Source: Burkholderiales bacterium 70-64 (GTDB taxonomy: Bacteria; Pseudomonadota; Gammaproteobacteria; Burkholderiales; Burkholderiaceae_E). From it: a stretch of DNA of 64,000 nucleotides. The DNA lies in assembly GCA_001898645.1 (NCBI GenBank), contig MKUQ01000040.1:52274-116273 (forward strand). Reading direction: 5' to 3'. A program made the position numbers and the translations under genes. The notes under the pieces are model-generated. The model did no database searches and was not told the DNA's origin. It saw only the letters and a program-made list of their open reading frames with translations. Below are positions 47,603 through 55,007 of the stretch, piece by piece. Positions within the stretch are counted from its first letter, which is position 1. Each line of letters starts with the position of its first letter.

Positions 47603-47782
47603 AGGGGAGACCGGCTCCATTCGGAGTGGCCCAATGTGCCGCAAGCCGCGTGCCGGCGTCTGCGCCGGCCGGTCGGACGGCGCACGGCACGGTGTCAACG
47701 GCATCCACCAAGGCACGTTGATTCGTCAGGCAGGCCGATGCGGCCTTCTGGTTTCTTCCCCTCCCCCTCCCCCGGAGCGTCC

Positions 47783-48094
47783 ATGAAATCGATTCCCGCC
47801 CTGTGCCTGGTCCTGGCGCTCGCATCCGCCTCGGGTGCGGCACTGGCCAGCGGTGAGCTGGCCAAGGCCAAGAACTGCACCGCCTGCCACTCCGTCGACA
47901 AGAAGCTGATCGGGCCAGCCTACAAGGCCGTAGCTGCCAAGTACGCCAACGACAAGGAGTCCGTGGCCAAGCTCACGAAGAAGGTGCGCGAAGGCGGCGT
48001 CGGCGTGTGGGGGCAGATCCCGATGCCGGCCAACCCGCAGGTGTCGGCCGAGGAAGCCGAGACGCTGGTCAAGTGGGTGCTGTCGCAGAAGTGA
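47783..48094 (+). CDS. Class I cytochrome c (c-551/c5 type)
   Basis: 103-aa periplasmic monohaem cytochrome. A signal peptide (cleavage near ALA-SG) is followed by the haem motif CTACH at about residue 35-39 and a distal Met in IPMPANP near residue 80. It fits a small soluble electron carrier that links respiratory complexes. The start at 47783 follows CCGGAGCG. A strong hairpin terminator lies 19 bp after its stop. Confidence 0.93.
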   Translation: MKSIPALCLVLALASASGAALASGELAKAKNCTACHSVDKKLIGPAYKAVAAKYANDKESVAKLTKKVREGGVGVWGQIPMPANPQVSAEEAETLVKWVLSQK

Positions 48095-48112
48095 CCGGAC
48101 GCGCACGGCGGC

Positions 48113-48140
48113 AAGGGGCGCCTGCGGGCGCCCCTTTGCA
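48113..48140 (+). terminator. Rho-independent terminator of the cytochrome c gene
   Basis: AAGGGGCGCC pairs with GGCGCCCCTT across a TGCG tetraloop, followed by a short T-containing tail. It lies directly behind the cytochrome gene. Confidence 0.85.
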
Positions 48141-48433
48141 TTTCCGGCGCCGGAAACAGGCAGATACACGGCCCGTTTCCGGCACCTGCTTCCGTTTCCG
48201 CCGCCCGCCGTTCGGGGGGCCGCACCGCCCCGTTCATCCGACGGCCGCAGCCGCCGATCGCCGGGTGCACGCCCGCCTGCCGGCGTGCCCCTACAGTGGT
48301 CCGGCGAAGCGACCCACTCCCTTCGCATCAGGCCTCCTCTGCCAGCCACGTACCGATTTTTTCCTCCCTGGCTGGTTTGCCCCGGTTCCTCCCGGGGCTC
48401 TTTTTTTCCGGCTCCAGCCGCGTGGGCGGGCAC
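48141..48433. other. 293-bp intergenic region with terminator-like structures
   Basis: No open reading frame with support. It contains an inverted repeat CCGGAAAC/GTTTCCGG (about 48150-48185), a CCAGCCA/TGGCTGG pair (about 48343-48375), and a strong plus-strand terminator at 48380-48407. Because the cytochrome transcript should already end at 48113-48140, the second terminator suggests a separate short transcript. Confidence 0.5.
48380..48407 (+). terminator. Rho-independent terminator with no gene in front
   Basis: CCCCGG and CCGGGG pair around a 6-nt loop, followed by CTC and seven T residues (48401-48407). It points in the plus direction, facing the convergent reductase gene. It may end a small RNA from 48141-48380 or act as backup for the cytochrome transcript. 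Confidence 0.8.
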
Positions 48434-49498
48434 TCAGGCAGACAGGGTCGTCGTCGTGCCGTCAGGCACCACATCGGCGGCGCTGGTGAAGGCATCGGCG
48501 AAGAACTCTTCACCCGGCAGCGCGCAGCGGGCGGTGAAGTCGCGCCGCGCCGACTCCACCATGACCGGTGCGCCGCAGGTATAGACCTGGTATCCGGACA
48601 GGTCGGGGAAATCGGCCATCACCGCCTGGTGCACGAAGCCGGTGCGGCCCTGCCAGGCGTCCTCGGGCAGGGCGTCGGAGACCACCGGCACGTAGCGGAA
48701 ACCGGGAATCTCGCGCGCCCACTGCTCGCACAAGGCGTTCATGTACAGGTCGCGCGGGCGGCGTCCGCCCCAGTACAGGGTCATCGGGCGCCGGCAGCCC
48801 TCGAAGCGCGCATGCTCGACGACCGCCTTGATCGGCGCGAAGCCGGTGCCGCTGGCCAGCAGGATGATCGGCCGATCGCTGTCTTCGCGCAGGAAGAAGG
48901 TGCCCAGCGGACCTTCGAAGCGCAGGATGTCGCGCTCCTTGATGGCCGGCTGCACCAGCCCGAACAGGGTGTCGGTGAACCTGCCGCCCGGCATGTGCCG
49001 CACGTGCAGCTCGAGCTGGTCGGCCTGGTCGGGCGCGCCGGCCAGCGAATAGGCGCGGCGCGTGCCGTCCTTGAGCAGCAGCTCGATGAACTGGCCGGCG
49101 AGATACTGCAGCCGCTCGTTGGCCGGCAGCTGCAGGCGCAGCACCGCGACGTCGGGCGCCGGCCGCTCGATCGAGGCGATGCGGCACGGCATCTTGCGCA
49201 CCGGGATGTCGCCCACGCCGGACACCACGCGGCACTCGATGGTCAGGTCGGAAACGGCGCGCGCACAGCAGAAGAGCGCGTATCCGCTCGCAGCCTCCTG
49301 CGACGGCAGGGCGCTGGCCGAGTGTGCACGCTGCTCCACGCGGCCCTCGATCACCTTCCCCTTGCATGAACCGCAGGCGCCGTCCTTGCAGCCATAGGGC
49401 AGCACCACGCCCTGACGCAGCGCGGCGTCGAGGATGTACTCGTCGGGCTCGGCGCCGAACTGCCTGCCGGCGGGCGTGACGGTGATGGTGAAGGTCAT
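48434..49498 (-). CDS. Ferredoxin-domain NAD(P)H:flavin oxidoreductase (AscD/CDP-6-deoxyglucoseen reductase-like)
   Basis: 354-aa flavoprotein reductase. The N-terminal plant-type [2Fe-2S] ferredoxin domain has CKDGACGSC and a later Cys in LFCCARA. The FAD-binding segment is RAYSLAGAP and the NAD(P) segment is LLASGTGFAPIKAVVEH, ending in YTCGAPVMV. The domain order matches AscD/RfbI-type reductases and the reductases of ring-hydroxylating oxygenases. Burkholderiales commonly carry one copy outside any oxygenase cluster. The electron acceptor is unknown. Confidence 0.88.
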   Translation of the reverse strand: MTFTITVTPAGRQFGAEPDEYILDAALRQGVVLPYGCKDGACGSCKGKVIEGRVEQRAHSASALPSQEAASGYALFCCARAVSDLTIECRVVSGVGDIPVRKMPCRIASIERPAPDVAVLRLQLPANERLQYLAGQFIELLLKDGTRRAYSLAGAPDQADQLELHVRHMPGGRFTDTLFGLVQPAIKERDILRFEGPLGTFFLREDSDRPIILLASGTGFAPIKAVVEHARFEGCRRPMTLYWGGRRPRDLYMNALCEQWAREIPGFRYVPVVSDALPEDAWQGRTGFVHQAVMADFPDLSGYQVYTCGAPVMVESARRDFTARCALPGEEFFADAFTSAADVVPDGTTTTLSA

Positions 49499-49617
49499 GG
49501 GGGAAAGTGCTCGCGGAACCGGAGCGGCTATTATCGCCTGCGGGTCGGCGCCGACCGGCCCGATACCCTGCCATCGCCGCCGTCACCGCCGTCATCGCCA
49601 TCGCCGCCCTCACCGTC

Positions 49618-50639
49618 ATGAAACCCTGCTCCCGGCCCAGGCCACGCGCGCTGCCGCGCCGCTTTCGCCGGCCTCGCCTGCTCGTGGTCGGCTGCGGCGA
49701 CGTCGGGCTGCGCCTGCTCGCCCAGCTCGCGCCGCGCCTGCGCCGCTCGCTCGACGTGCTGGCGCTCTCGCGGCGCCCGGCGCAGCGCGAAGCGGCCCGC
49801 GCGCTGGGCGCGCGCGCGCTCGCCGCCGATCTCGATGAAACGCGCTCGCTGCGGCGGCTGGCCGCCTTCTGCGACCGGGTCGTCTATCTCGCGCCCCCGC
49901 CGGGCAGCGGCGACGACGATCCGCGCATCGCGCGCTTCATCGCCGCCTGCCGCACCCACCTGCGGCGCGAGCGCAGGGATCGCGGCATGCCGCCCGCGCG
50001 ATGGACCTATGTGGGCACCACCGGCGTATACGGCGACTGCGCCGGCGCATGGGTCGAGGAGTCGCGCCCGGTGGCCCCGCTCAGCGCACGCGCCCGGCGC
50101 CGCGTGGCCGCCGAGCGGCGCGTGCGCGCCCTCTCGGCCGCGGGGCTGGCGCGCGTGGCGCTGCTGCGCGCGCCGGGCATCTACGCGCACGACCGGCTGC
50201 CGCTGCGGCGCCTGCGCGAAGGCACCCCGGCACTGCGCGAGGCCGACGACGTCTATACCAACCACGTGCATGCCGACGACCTCGCCCGCGCGGCCTGGCT
50301 GGCGCTGGCGCGCGGACGGCCCGGGCGCGTCTACAACGCTGTCGACGACAGCGCGCTGAAGATGGGCGACTACTTCGACCTGGTCGCGCGCGCGCTCGAC
50401 CTGCCGCCGCCGCCGCGCCTGTCGCGTGCAGCGATCACCGAACAGGTGGGCGCCGCGACGCTGTCGTTCATGAGCGAATCGCGCCGGCTCGCCAACCGAC
50501 GGCTGGTGCGCGAGCTGCGCTGCGGGCTGCGCTGGCCGACGGTCGCCGACACGCTGGCCGATGTCACGCGCGGCAGGAGCGCTCTGCTATACTCCTGCCC
50601 TCTCCCGCCCGGGCAGGATCTTCCGGGCCGTGGAACCGT

Positions 50640-50649
<10 letters not shown>
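49618..50649 (+). CDS. NAD-dependent epimerase/dehydratase-like SDR
   Basis: 343-aa extended SDR. After a basic N-terminus the Rossmann start LLVVGCGDVGLRLL has the glycine motif GCGDVG. The segment YVGTTGVYGD supplies the catalytic-region Tyr, and VYTNHVHADDLARAAWLALA lies near the C-terminal third. The ATG at 49618 was chosen; the longer reading adds a hydrophobic stretch without a ribosome site. The stop TAG (50647-50649) lies inside the tRNA-Thr gene. Substrate unknown. Confidence 0.82.
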
Positions 50650-50715
<66 letters not shown>

Positions 50716-50859
50716 GCGAAATCAGAGACTTACAGCACCGCGGCGTGCCGGCCGTTTCCTGACGGCGAATCGTGTAAGCGCTGGTGTAAGCAGATTTTCC
50801 GAGTTCCATGCCGTAGCATTGGCGCTGTAGGCATCCCTGCCGTCCCGGCGTTCGCCGCT
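50716..50859. other. Start of accessory region behind tRNA-Thr, no gene seen
   Basis: This 144-bp stretch has no supported coding frame. It includes a partial repeat of TGTAAGCGCTGG/TGGTGTAAGC (about 50772-50790). It may be the edge of a lost integrative element, but no integrase was found and no second copy of the tRNA 3' end was seen in the window. Confidence 0.5.
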
Positions 50860-50871
50860 GACCGCACCGCG

Positions 50872-51065
50872 GTGAGCCCGCACATCCGCAAGGACGGCAC
50901 CTTCGTGCAGGGTCACATGCGCTCTGCGCCCAACAGCGTGCGCTACGACAACTACGGCGAGCGCAACGGCATCTACGGGCGAATCCCTACACCGGGCAGC
51001 GCGACGAGTTCGGCACGCCGCCGGCGTACAACCAGCCGCGGCAGCAACCAGCAAGGCCGCGCTGA
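50872..51065 (+). pseudogene. Frameshifted fragment of a small exported protein gene
   Basis: From GTG at 50872 the frame reads SPHIRKDGTFVQGHMRSAPN and continues with DNYGERNGIYG. A shift near 50978 then moves the sensible continuation (ANPYTGQRDEFGTP, Pro/Gln-rich, stop TGA at 51063-51065) to another frame. The xxRKDGTxVxxHxRxAPNSxxxDN pattern is typical of small exported or mobile-element-linked proteins. In-frame upstream codons (AVPAFAAD) look like the end of a signal peptide, but no start codon remains. I read it as a broken gene. Confidence 0.55.
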
Positions 51066-51102
51066 CGCGCCAATTCTGACGGATGCGGCTATGGACTGCA
51101 GA

Positions 51103-51139
51103 ATGCATAGCGCCATGTCAAGCAAGATGCATAGCGCCA
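51103..51139. repeat. Direct repeat ATGCATAGCGCCA, two copies
   Basis: The 13-bp sequence occurs at 51103-51115 and 51127-51139, spaced by 11 bp (24-bp period). It lies in the gene-poor accessory stretch between the broken gene and hicB. It may be a regulatory repeat or debris; nothing else supports a function. The rest of 51066-51383 shows no supported gene. Confidence 0.6.
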
Positions 51140-51383
51140 GGGTTTTCACTAATCGAGAAATGCCGCAGGGGCGGAAAAAGCAAGCTGGCAGGCCCCTGCC
51201 AGGACCTGCCGGCGAGAGCGCGGAAAGCCCCGCTTGTGGATTCCGTGGGCCGCCCGAAATGATGGATCGTGGCACCATCGGGGGCGACGCATTGCGTCGC
51301 TGACGGCACCGACAAGGAGAGGGCACATGGCACTGGCAGCGCGACCGACCTAGCCGGGCTGGCGGACGCTGGCTCGATGGGGT

Positions 51384-51611
51384 ATGCCGGTGGAGGTTCA
51401 GGTCGAGATCCGCTTCGATCAAGAGGCCGGCATCTACTTCGTGGCCAACTCCAATCTGAAGGGGCTGCATGTCGAGGCAGCGACGCTCGACGAGATGAAG
51501 CAAGAGATCCTCGCCGCGACGCGCGAGCTTCTTCAGTCCCGATTTAGCGGCGACCCGCCCAAGACCAACACCAAGATCATCATGCACAGCGCAGCGCACT
51601 GCGCGGCATGA
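51384..51611 (+). CDS. hicB: HicB-like antitoxin (DUF1902 type)
   Basis: 75-aa protein: VQVEIRFDQEAGIYFVANSN, then LKGLHVEAATLDEMKQEILA, typical of the DUF1902/HicB antitoxin fold. The C-terminus (PPKTNTKIIMHSA) is duplicated 307 bp downstream. Its TGA (51609-51611) overlaps the ATG of hicA (ATGA), the usual coupling of a toxin-antitoxin pair. Because the toxin is broken, it may be an orphan antitoxin. GTG/ATG choice: ATG at 51384. Confidence 0.78.
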   Translation: MPVEVQVEIRFDQEAGIYFVANSNLKGLHVEAATLDEMKQEILAATRELLQSRFSGDPPKTNTKIIMHSAAHCAA

Positions 51612-51798
51612 ATGGGTACTACGAGCAGTAACCAAGCTTCTGCGCGAAGCCGGCTGGCGGTTTCTTCGGCCAGGCAAGGGCTCGCACGAGATCTGGCGCA
51701 ACGCCGCCGGTGAAACCATAACGGTCCCGCACAACTGTAGATCGCGCCATACGGCCAACGGCATCCTCAAGGACGCCGGGATCTCGCATCGGTTCTGA
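51608..51798 (+). pseudogene. hicA: hicA toxin gene inactivated by a 1-bp frameshift
   Basis: From ATG 51608 the frame reads MNGYYEQ and stops at TAA (51629-51631). Adding one base there restores VTKLLREAGWRFLRPGKG and SHEIWRNAAGETITVPHN, down to GILKDAGISHRF and TGA at 51796-51798. That is a full-length HicA mRNA interferase of about 63 aa, with the catalytic His in GKGSHEIW. So a single-base deletion near 51628 kills an otherwise intact toxin. A sequencing error is the alternative. Confidence 0.8.
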
Positions 51799-51840
51799 AC
51801 CGATACGTGCGCGCCGGCGCGTCCGCTGTGCGGTGGCGGC

Positions 51841-51933
51841 GATAGCAGCGGCGACGGCATCCCGCCTAGGACCGACACGAGGATCATCATGCACAGCGCA
51901 CTTTCACGCAGATTCCCCGCCTCTAGCTGTTGA
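51841..51933 (+). pseudogene. C-terminal remnant of a second HicB-like gene
   Basis: The frame SSGDGIPPRTDTRIIMHSA, ending at TGA 51931-51933, parallels the hicB tail SGDPPKTNTKIIMHSA. At DNA level 51861-51900 matches 51554-51593 at 35 of 40 positions, including 19 identical bases. No upstream start or DUF1902 core is left. It suggests a former tandem antitoxin gene or a rearrangement around hicA. Confidence 0.55.
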
Positions 51934-52134
51934 CGCGCAGCAGCGACCGGGCTGATGCTCCCTCTGCGCCCGAGGTTTCGGGCGCCCGGGCTTAGCGGCC
52001 TGGTCACATGGCGGGCAACCGCCACAATGGCGGTTTTTCATGTCCACTCGCTGTGCTCCGCTATGGGCGGGCCGGCGGGAGGCCCGCGAGAGCCTGCCAG
52101 ACCATGGGCTGGTCCGCCAACCCGTCGGTTCCGG
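51934..52134. other. End of accessory region, no gene seen
   Basis: This stretch, up to the 3' end of ispH, has no supported coding frame. It contains the hairpin terminator at 52018-52038 and, after it, GC-rich sequence with a CGGGCCGGCGGGAGGCCCG-like fold near 52068-52087. Confidence 0.55.
52018..52038 (+). terminator. Rho-independent terminator
   Basis: ACCGCC (52018-52023) pairs with GGCGGT (52029-52034) around ACAAT, followed by four more T residues. It would stop plus-strand transcripts leaving the hicBA remnant before they enter ispH from its 3' side. Confidence 0.75.
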
Positions 52135-53058
52135 CTAGCGCGCAAGCCCCTTGGGCAGCGGGAACGTCATGTTCTCGCGCACCCCGTCCAGCGGCCGCAC
52201 ACCGTCCACGCCGAGCGTCTTCAGCCGCGCCAGCAGTCCCTCCACCAGCTCCTCGGGCGCCGAGGCGCCGGCCGTGACCCCCACGCAGCGCTTGCCCGCG
52301 AGCCAGGCCGGGTCGAGCTCATCGGCCGAGCGGATCATGCGCGCCTCGCAGCCCATCTTCGCGGCCACCTCGCGCAGGCGGTTGCTGTTGGAGCTGGTGG
52401 GCGAGCCGATCACCAGCACCAGGTCGCACTGCGACACCATCGCCTTGACCGCGTCCTGGCGGTTCTGCGTGGCATAGCAGATGTCCTGCTTCTTGGGCTC
52501 GGCGATCGCCGGGAAGCGCGCCCTGAGCGCCGCGATGATCTCGCGGCAGTCGTCGATCGACAGCGTGGTCTGGGTGACGTAGCCCAGCTGCTGCGGATCG
52601 CGCACCTCGAGCCGCGCCACGTCGTCGACCGACTGCACCAGGTAGATGCCGCCGTCGGCCTGGCCCATGGTGCCCTCCACCTCGGGGTGGCCGGCATGGC
52701 CGATCATGACCAGCTCGCGCCCCTCGCGGCGCATCTTCGCCACCTCGATGTGCACCTTGGTGACCAGCGGGCAGGTGGCGTCGAACACGCGCAGGCCGCG
52801 CTGCTCGGCCTCGGCGCGCACCGCGCGCGACACGCCGTGCGCCGAGAAGATCACCACGGCGCCGTCGGGCACCTGGTGCAGCTCGTCGACGAACACCGCG
52901 CCCTTGTCGCGCAGCGCGCCCACGACGTGCTCGTTGTGCACGATCTCGTGGCGGACGTAGATCGGGCGCCCGAAGGCTTCGAGCGCGCGCTCGACGATCT
53001 CGATCGCGCGATCGACGCCGGCGCAGAACCCGCGCGGCTGGGCAATGAGCGCTTCCAT
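52135..53058 (-). CDS. ispH: 4-hydroxy-3-methylbut-2-enyl diphosphate reductase
   Basis: Last enzyme of the MEP isoprenoid pathway, a [4Fe-4S] reductase of 307 aa. The three conserved Cys lie in [24 protein letters not shown] and [37 protein letters not shown] and [13 protein letters not shown] carry the substrate-site residues. The start at 53058 shares one base with the fkpB stop (TAATG), and fkpB-ispH is a classic pair. Confidence 0.97.
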   Translation of the reverse strand: MEALIAQPRGFCAGVDRAIEIVERALEAFGRPIYVRHEIVHNEHVVGALRDKGAVFVDELHQVPDGAVVIFSAHGVSRAVRAEAEQRGLRVFDATCPLVTKVHIEVAKMRREGRELVMIGHAGHPEVEGTMGQADGGIYLVQSVDDVARLEVRDPQQLGYVTQTTLSIDDCREIIAALRARFPAIAEPKKQDICYATQNRQDAVKAMVSQCDLVLVIGSPTSSNSNRLREVAAKMGCEARMIRSADELDPAWLAGKRCVGVTAGASAPEELVEGLLARLKTLGVDGVRPLDGVRENMTFPLPKGLAR

Positions 53059-53528
53059 TACAGGATCCCGAGGATTTCGACTTCGAAGCGGATCGGCTGG
53101 CCGGCCAGCGGGTGATTGAAGTCGAACAGCGCATGGCGCTCGTCGATCTCCTTGAGCACGCCCGCGAAGCGTCCGCCGTCGGGCGCGGAGAACTCGACCA
53201 CGTCGCCGGGCTGGTAGTCGGCATCGCGGCGCGTATCGGCCTCGAGGGCGGCGCGGCTGAGCCTTTGCACCAGGGCCGGATTGCGCGCGCCGAAGGCCTG
53301 CTCGGGAGACAGGTCGAAGCGCGCGCGCGCGCCCTCGGCCAGGCCGATCAGGCATCGTTCGAGCGGCTCGGCCAATTGGCCGAGGCCGACCTGAAGGGTG
53401 GCAGGCCGATCGCCGAAAGTACTAATGACGTCCTCCCCGGATTCGGCCAGACTGATCCGGTAGTGCAGCGTCAGATGCGAATCGGCCGCCACCGTTGCAG
53501 GAGCGGCCGCGTCAGGAGTGCTTGTCAT
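53058..53528 (-). CDS. fkpB: FKBP-type peptidyl-prolyl isomerase (FkpB/SlyD-like)
   Basis: 156-aa SlyD/FkpB-type isomerase. [20 protein letters not shown] opens the FKBP fold. [20 protein letters not shown] is the conserved helix region. The insert-in-flap segment and the end [17 protein letters not shown] are also present. The start may be 53528 or 53537 (MTG before MTSTPD); neither has a clear ribosome site. It is co-translated with ispH and diverges from radC. Confidence 0.92.
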   Translation of the reverse strand: MTSTPDAAAPATVAADSHLTLHYRISLAESGEDVISTFGDRPATLQVGLGQLAEPLERCLIGLAEGARARFDLSPEQAFGARNPALVQRLSRAALEADTRRDADYQPGDVVEFSAPDGGRFAGVLKEIDERHALFDFNHPLAGQPIRFEVEILGIL

Positions 53529-53564
53529 GCCCGTCATTCTAGTGCGCCCCGGCCGGGTCCGGAC

Positions 53565-54245
53565 GTGGGAACCCCGTTGAGGATCCGTGATTGGCCGATC
53601 GACCAGCGCCCGCGCGAACGCCTGCTGGCCGGCGGCGCCGCGGGGCTCTCCGACGCCGAGCTGCTGGCGGTGCTGCTGCGTACCGGCAGGGCCGGCAAGC
53701 ACGCGGTCGAGCTGGCCCGGGAGCTGCTGGTCGAGTCGGGCGGCCTGCGCGCGCTCATCGACGCCCGCCATCCCCTGCAGGCAGCGGGGCTGGGTCCGGC
53801 CAAGCGCGCGCAGCTGCAGGCCGCGGTCGAGCTCGCGCGACGCAGCCTGCGCGAGGAGCTGTGCAGCCGCGACACCCTCGCCTCGCCGGCCACGGTGCGC
53901 GAGTTCCTGTCGCTGTGGCTGCGCGATCGCAGCCGCGAGATCTTCGCGGTCATGTTCCTCGACGCCCAGAACCGGCTGATCGCAGCCGAGGAGCTGTTCC
54001 GCGGCACCCTGACGCAGACTGCGGTCTACCCGCGCGAGGTGGCGCGGCGCGCCCTCGAGCTGGACAGCGCCGCGCTGATCCTGGCCCACAACCATCCCTC
54101 CGGAGTGGCCGAGCCGAGCATGGCCGACCGGGCGTTGACCCAGGCGCTGAAGAGCGCGCTGTCGCAGCTGGACCTGCCGGTGCTCGATCACCTGATCGTG
54201 GCCGGCAATCGCTGCTTCTCGTTCGCCGAGGCGGGCCTGCTCTGA
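53565..54245 (+). CDS. radC: RadC/JAB-domain protein
   Basis: 226-aa RadC-family protein. The N-terminal part IRDWPIDQRPRERLLAGGA and the helix-hairpin-helix-like AAGLGPAKRAQLQAAVELAR precede a JAMM-type metal site HNHPSGVAEPSMAD. It is conserved and mobile-linked, but its biochemical role is unsettled. The start is uncertain: GTG 53565 is used, TTG 53577 is possible, and ATG is absent. The TGA stop supplies the first two bases of the third palindromic element. Confidence 0.9.
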   Translation: MGTPLRIRDWPIDQRPRERLLAGGAAGLSDAELLAVLLRTGRAGKHAVELARELLVESGGLRALIDARHPLQAAGLGPAKRAQLQAAVELARRSLREELCSRDTLASPATVREFLSLWLRDRSREIFAVMFLDAQNRLIAAEELFRGTLTQTAVYPREVARRALELDSAALILAHNHPSGVAEPSMADRALTQALKSALSQLDLPVLDHLIVAGNRCFSFAEAGLL

Positions 54246-54364
54246 AAGTGTGCAGGAATCTACTGCGCGGTCCGATCTCGCGCCTGCGATGCTCGCCGTA
54301 CTCCAGTACGGCTGCGCTTCTCGGCACGACCTCGGGCCGCTCGCTACGATTCCTGCACACTTTC
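54244..54364 (+). repeat. 121-bp palindromic 3'-end element, copy 3 (radC)
   Basis: Third copy. Its outer arms GAAAGTGTGCAGGAATC and GATTCCTGCACACTTTC are perfectly complementary, and the tip is GCCGTAC-TCCA-GTACGGC. It begins at the GA of the radC TGA stop and ends before the rpmB promoter (54423-54452). The arms differ from copies 1 and 2 at paired positions on both sides. It would isolate radC from rpmB. Confidence 0.9.
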
Positions 54365-54422
54365 CGGGACGACTGCAATCCCTGCTCGTCACGAACCCTG
54401 CCTGTCGCGAGCTCTGCCAGCC

Positions 54423-54452
54423 TTGCCCGCTGAGCGGCAACTACGTTATAAT
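54423..54452 (+). promoter_or_regulatory. Sigma70-like promoter of rpmB-rpmG
   Basis: TTGCCC (54423-54428) and a perfect TATAAT (54447-54452) are separated by 18 bp. The rpmB start is 30 bp further on. This is the best-looking promoter of the right half of the window. Confidence 0.7.
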
Positions 54453-54482
54453 TTCAAGCTTTGCTGAGTTTCGGAATCCACC

Positions 54483-54719
54483 ATGGCCCGAGTCTGCCAA
54501 GTCACCGGAAAAGCGCCGATGGTCGGCCACAACGTCTCGCACGCGAACAACAAGACCAAGCGGCGCTTCCTGCCCAACCTGCAGTACCGCCGGTTCTGGG
54601 TCGAGAGCGAGAACCGCTGGATCCGCCTGCGCGTGAGCAACGCGGCGCTGCGCCTCATCGACAAGAAGGGCATCGACGTCGTGCTGGCCGACCTGCGCGC
54701 CCGCGGCGAAGCGGCGTAA
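54483..54719 (+). CDS. rpmB: 50S ribosomal protein L28
   Basis: 78-aa ribosomal protein. [20 protein letters not shown] and [18 protein letters not shown] are the conserved N-terminal half; [14 protein letters not shown] is the end. The start at 54483 is fixed by the conserved MARVC opening. It is followed 56 bp later by rpmG, the standard pair. Confidence 0.98.
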   Translation: MARVCQVTGKAPMVGHNVSHANNKTKRRFLPNLQYRRFWVESENRWIRLRVSNAALRLIDKKGIDVVLADLRARGEAA

Positions 54720-54775
54720 GCGCGCGCGAACCCCGACCGAGTCCCGTCCGACCCCGACAGGCAAGGAGCCCGACC

Positions 54776-54931
54776 ATGCGCGACAAGATCAAGCTCGAAT
54801 CGACGGCCGGCACCGGCCATTTCTACACCACCACCAAGAACAAGCGGACCATGCCCGAGAAGATGGAGATCAAGAAGTTCGATCCCGTTGCCCGCAAGCA
54901 CGTGGCCTACAAGGAAACCAAGATCAAGTAG
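54776..54931 (+). CDS. rpmG: 50S ribosomal protein L33 (zinc-independent form)
   Basis: 51-aa protein: [20 protein letters not shown] and [18 protein letters not shown]. It contains no Cys, so it is the C-minus form without the zinc ribbon ligands. AAGGAG precedes the ATG. A strong hairpin terminator follows at 54977. Confidence 0.97.
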   Translation: MRDKIKLESTAGTGHFYTTTKNKRTMPEKMEIKKFDPVARKHVAYKETKIK

Positions 54932-54976
54932 CGGCAGGCGCGAGCCAGCGCCCTCCGGCGCTGGCCGGAATGCCGG

Positions 54977-55007
54977 AAAGCCCCTCGCCCGAGGGGCTTT
55001 TGCTTTT
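54977..55007 (+). terminator. Rho-independent terminator after rpmG
   Basis: AAAGCCCCTC pairs with GAGGGGCTTT around GCCC, followed by TGCTTTT. It overlaps the stop codon of the convergent SDR gene (55007). The symmetric A and T flanks could also act on the opposite strand. Confidence 0.92.

Noticed and set aside
50722..51108. Minus-strand open frame of 128 codons, possible integrase end
   Set aside because: No tyrosine or serine recombinase motifs; composition fits chance in high-GC DNA. A phage or island integrase is therefore not claimed.
51841..51933. A second complete toxin-antitoxin gene
   Set aside because: Only a C-terminal tail matches hicB; there is no start or core domain, so it is listed as a remnant.
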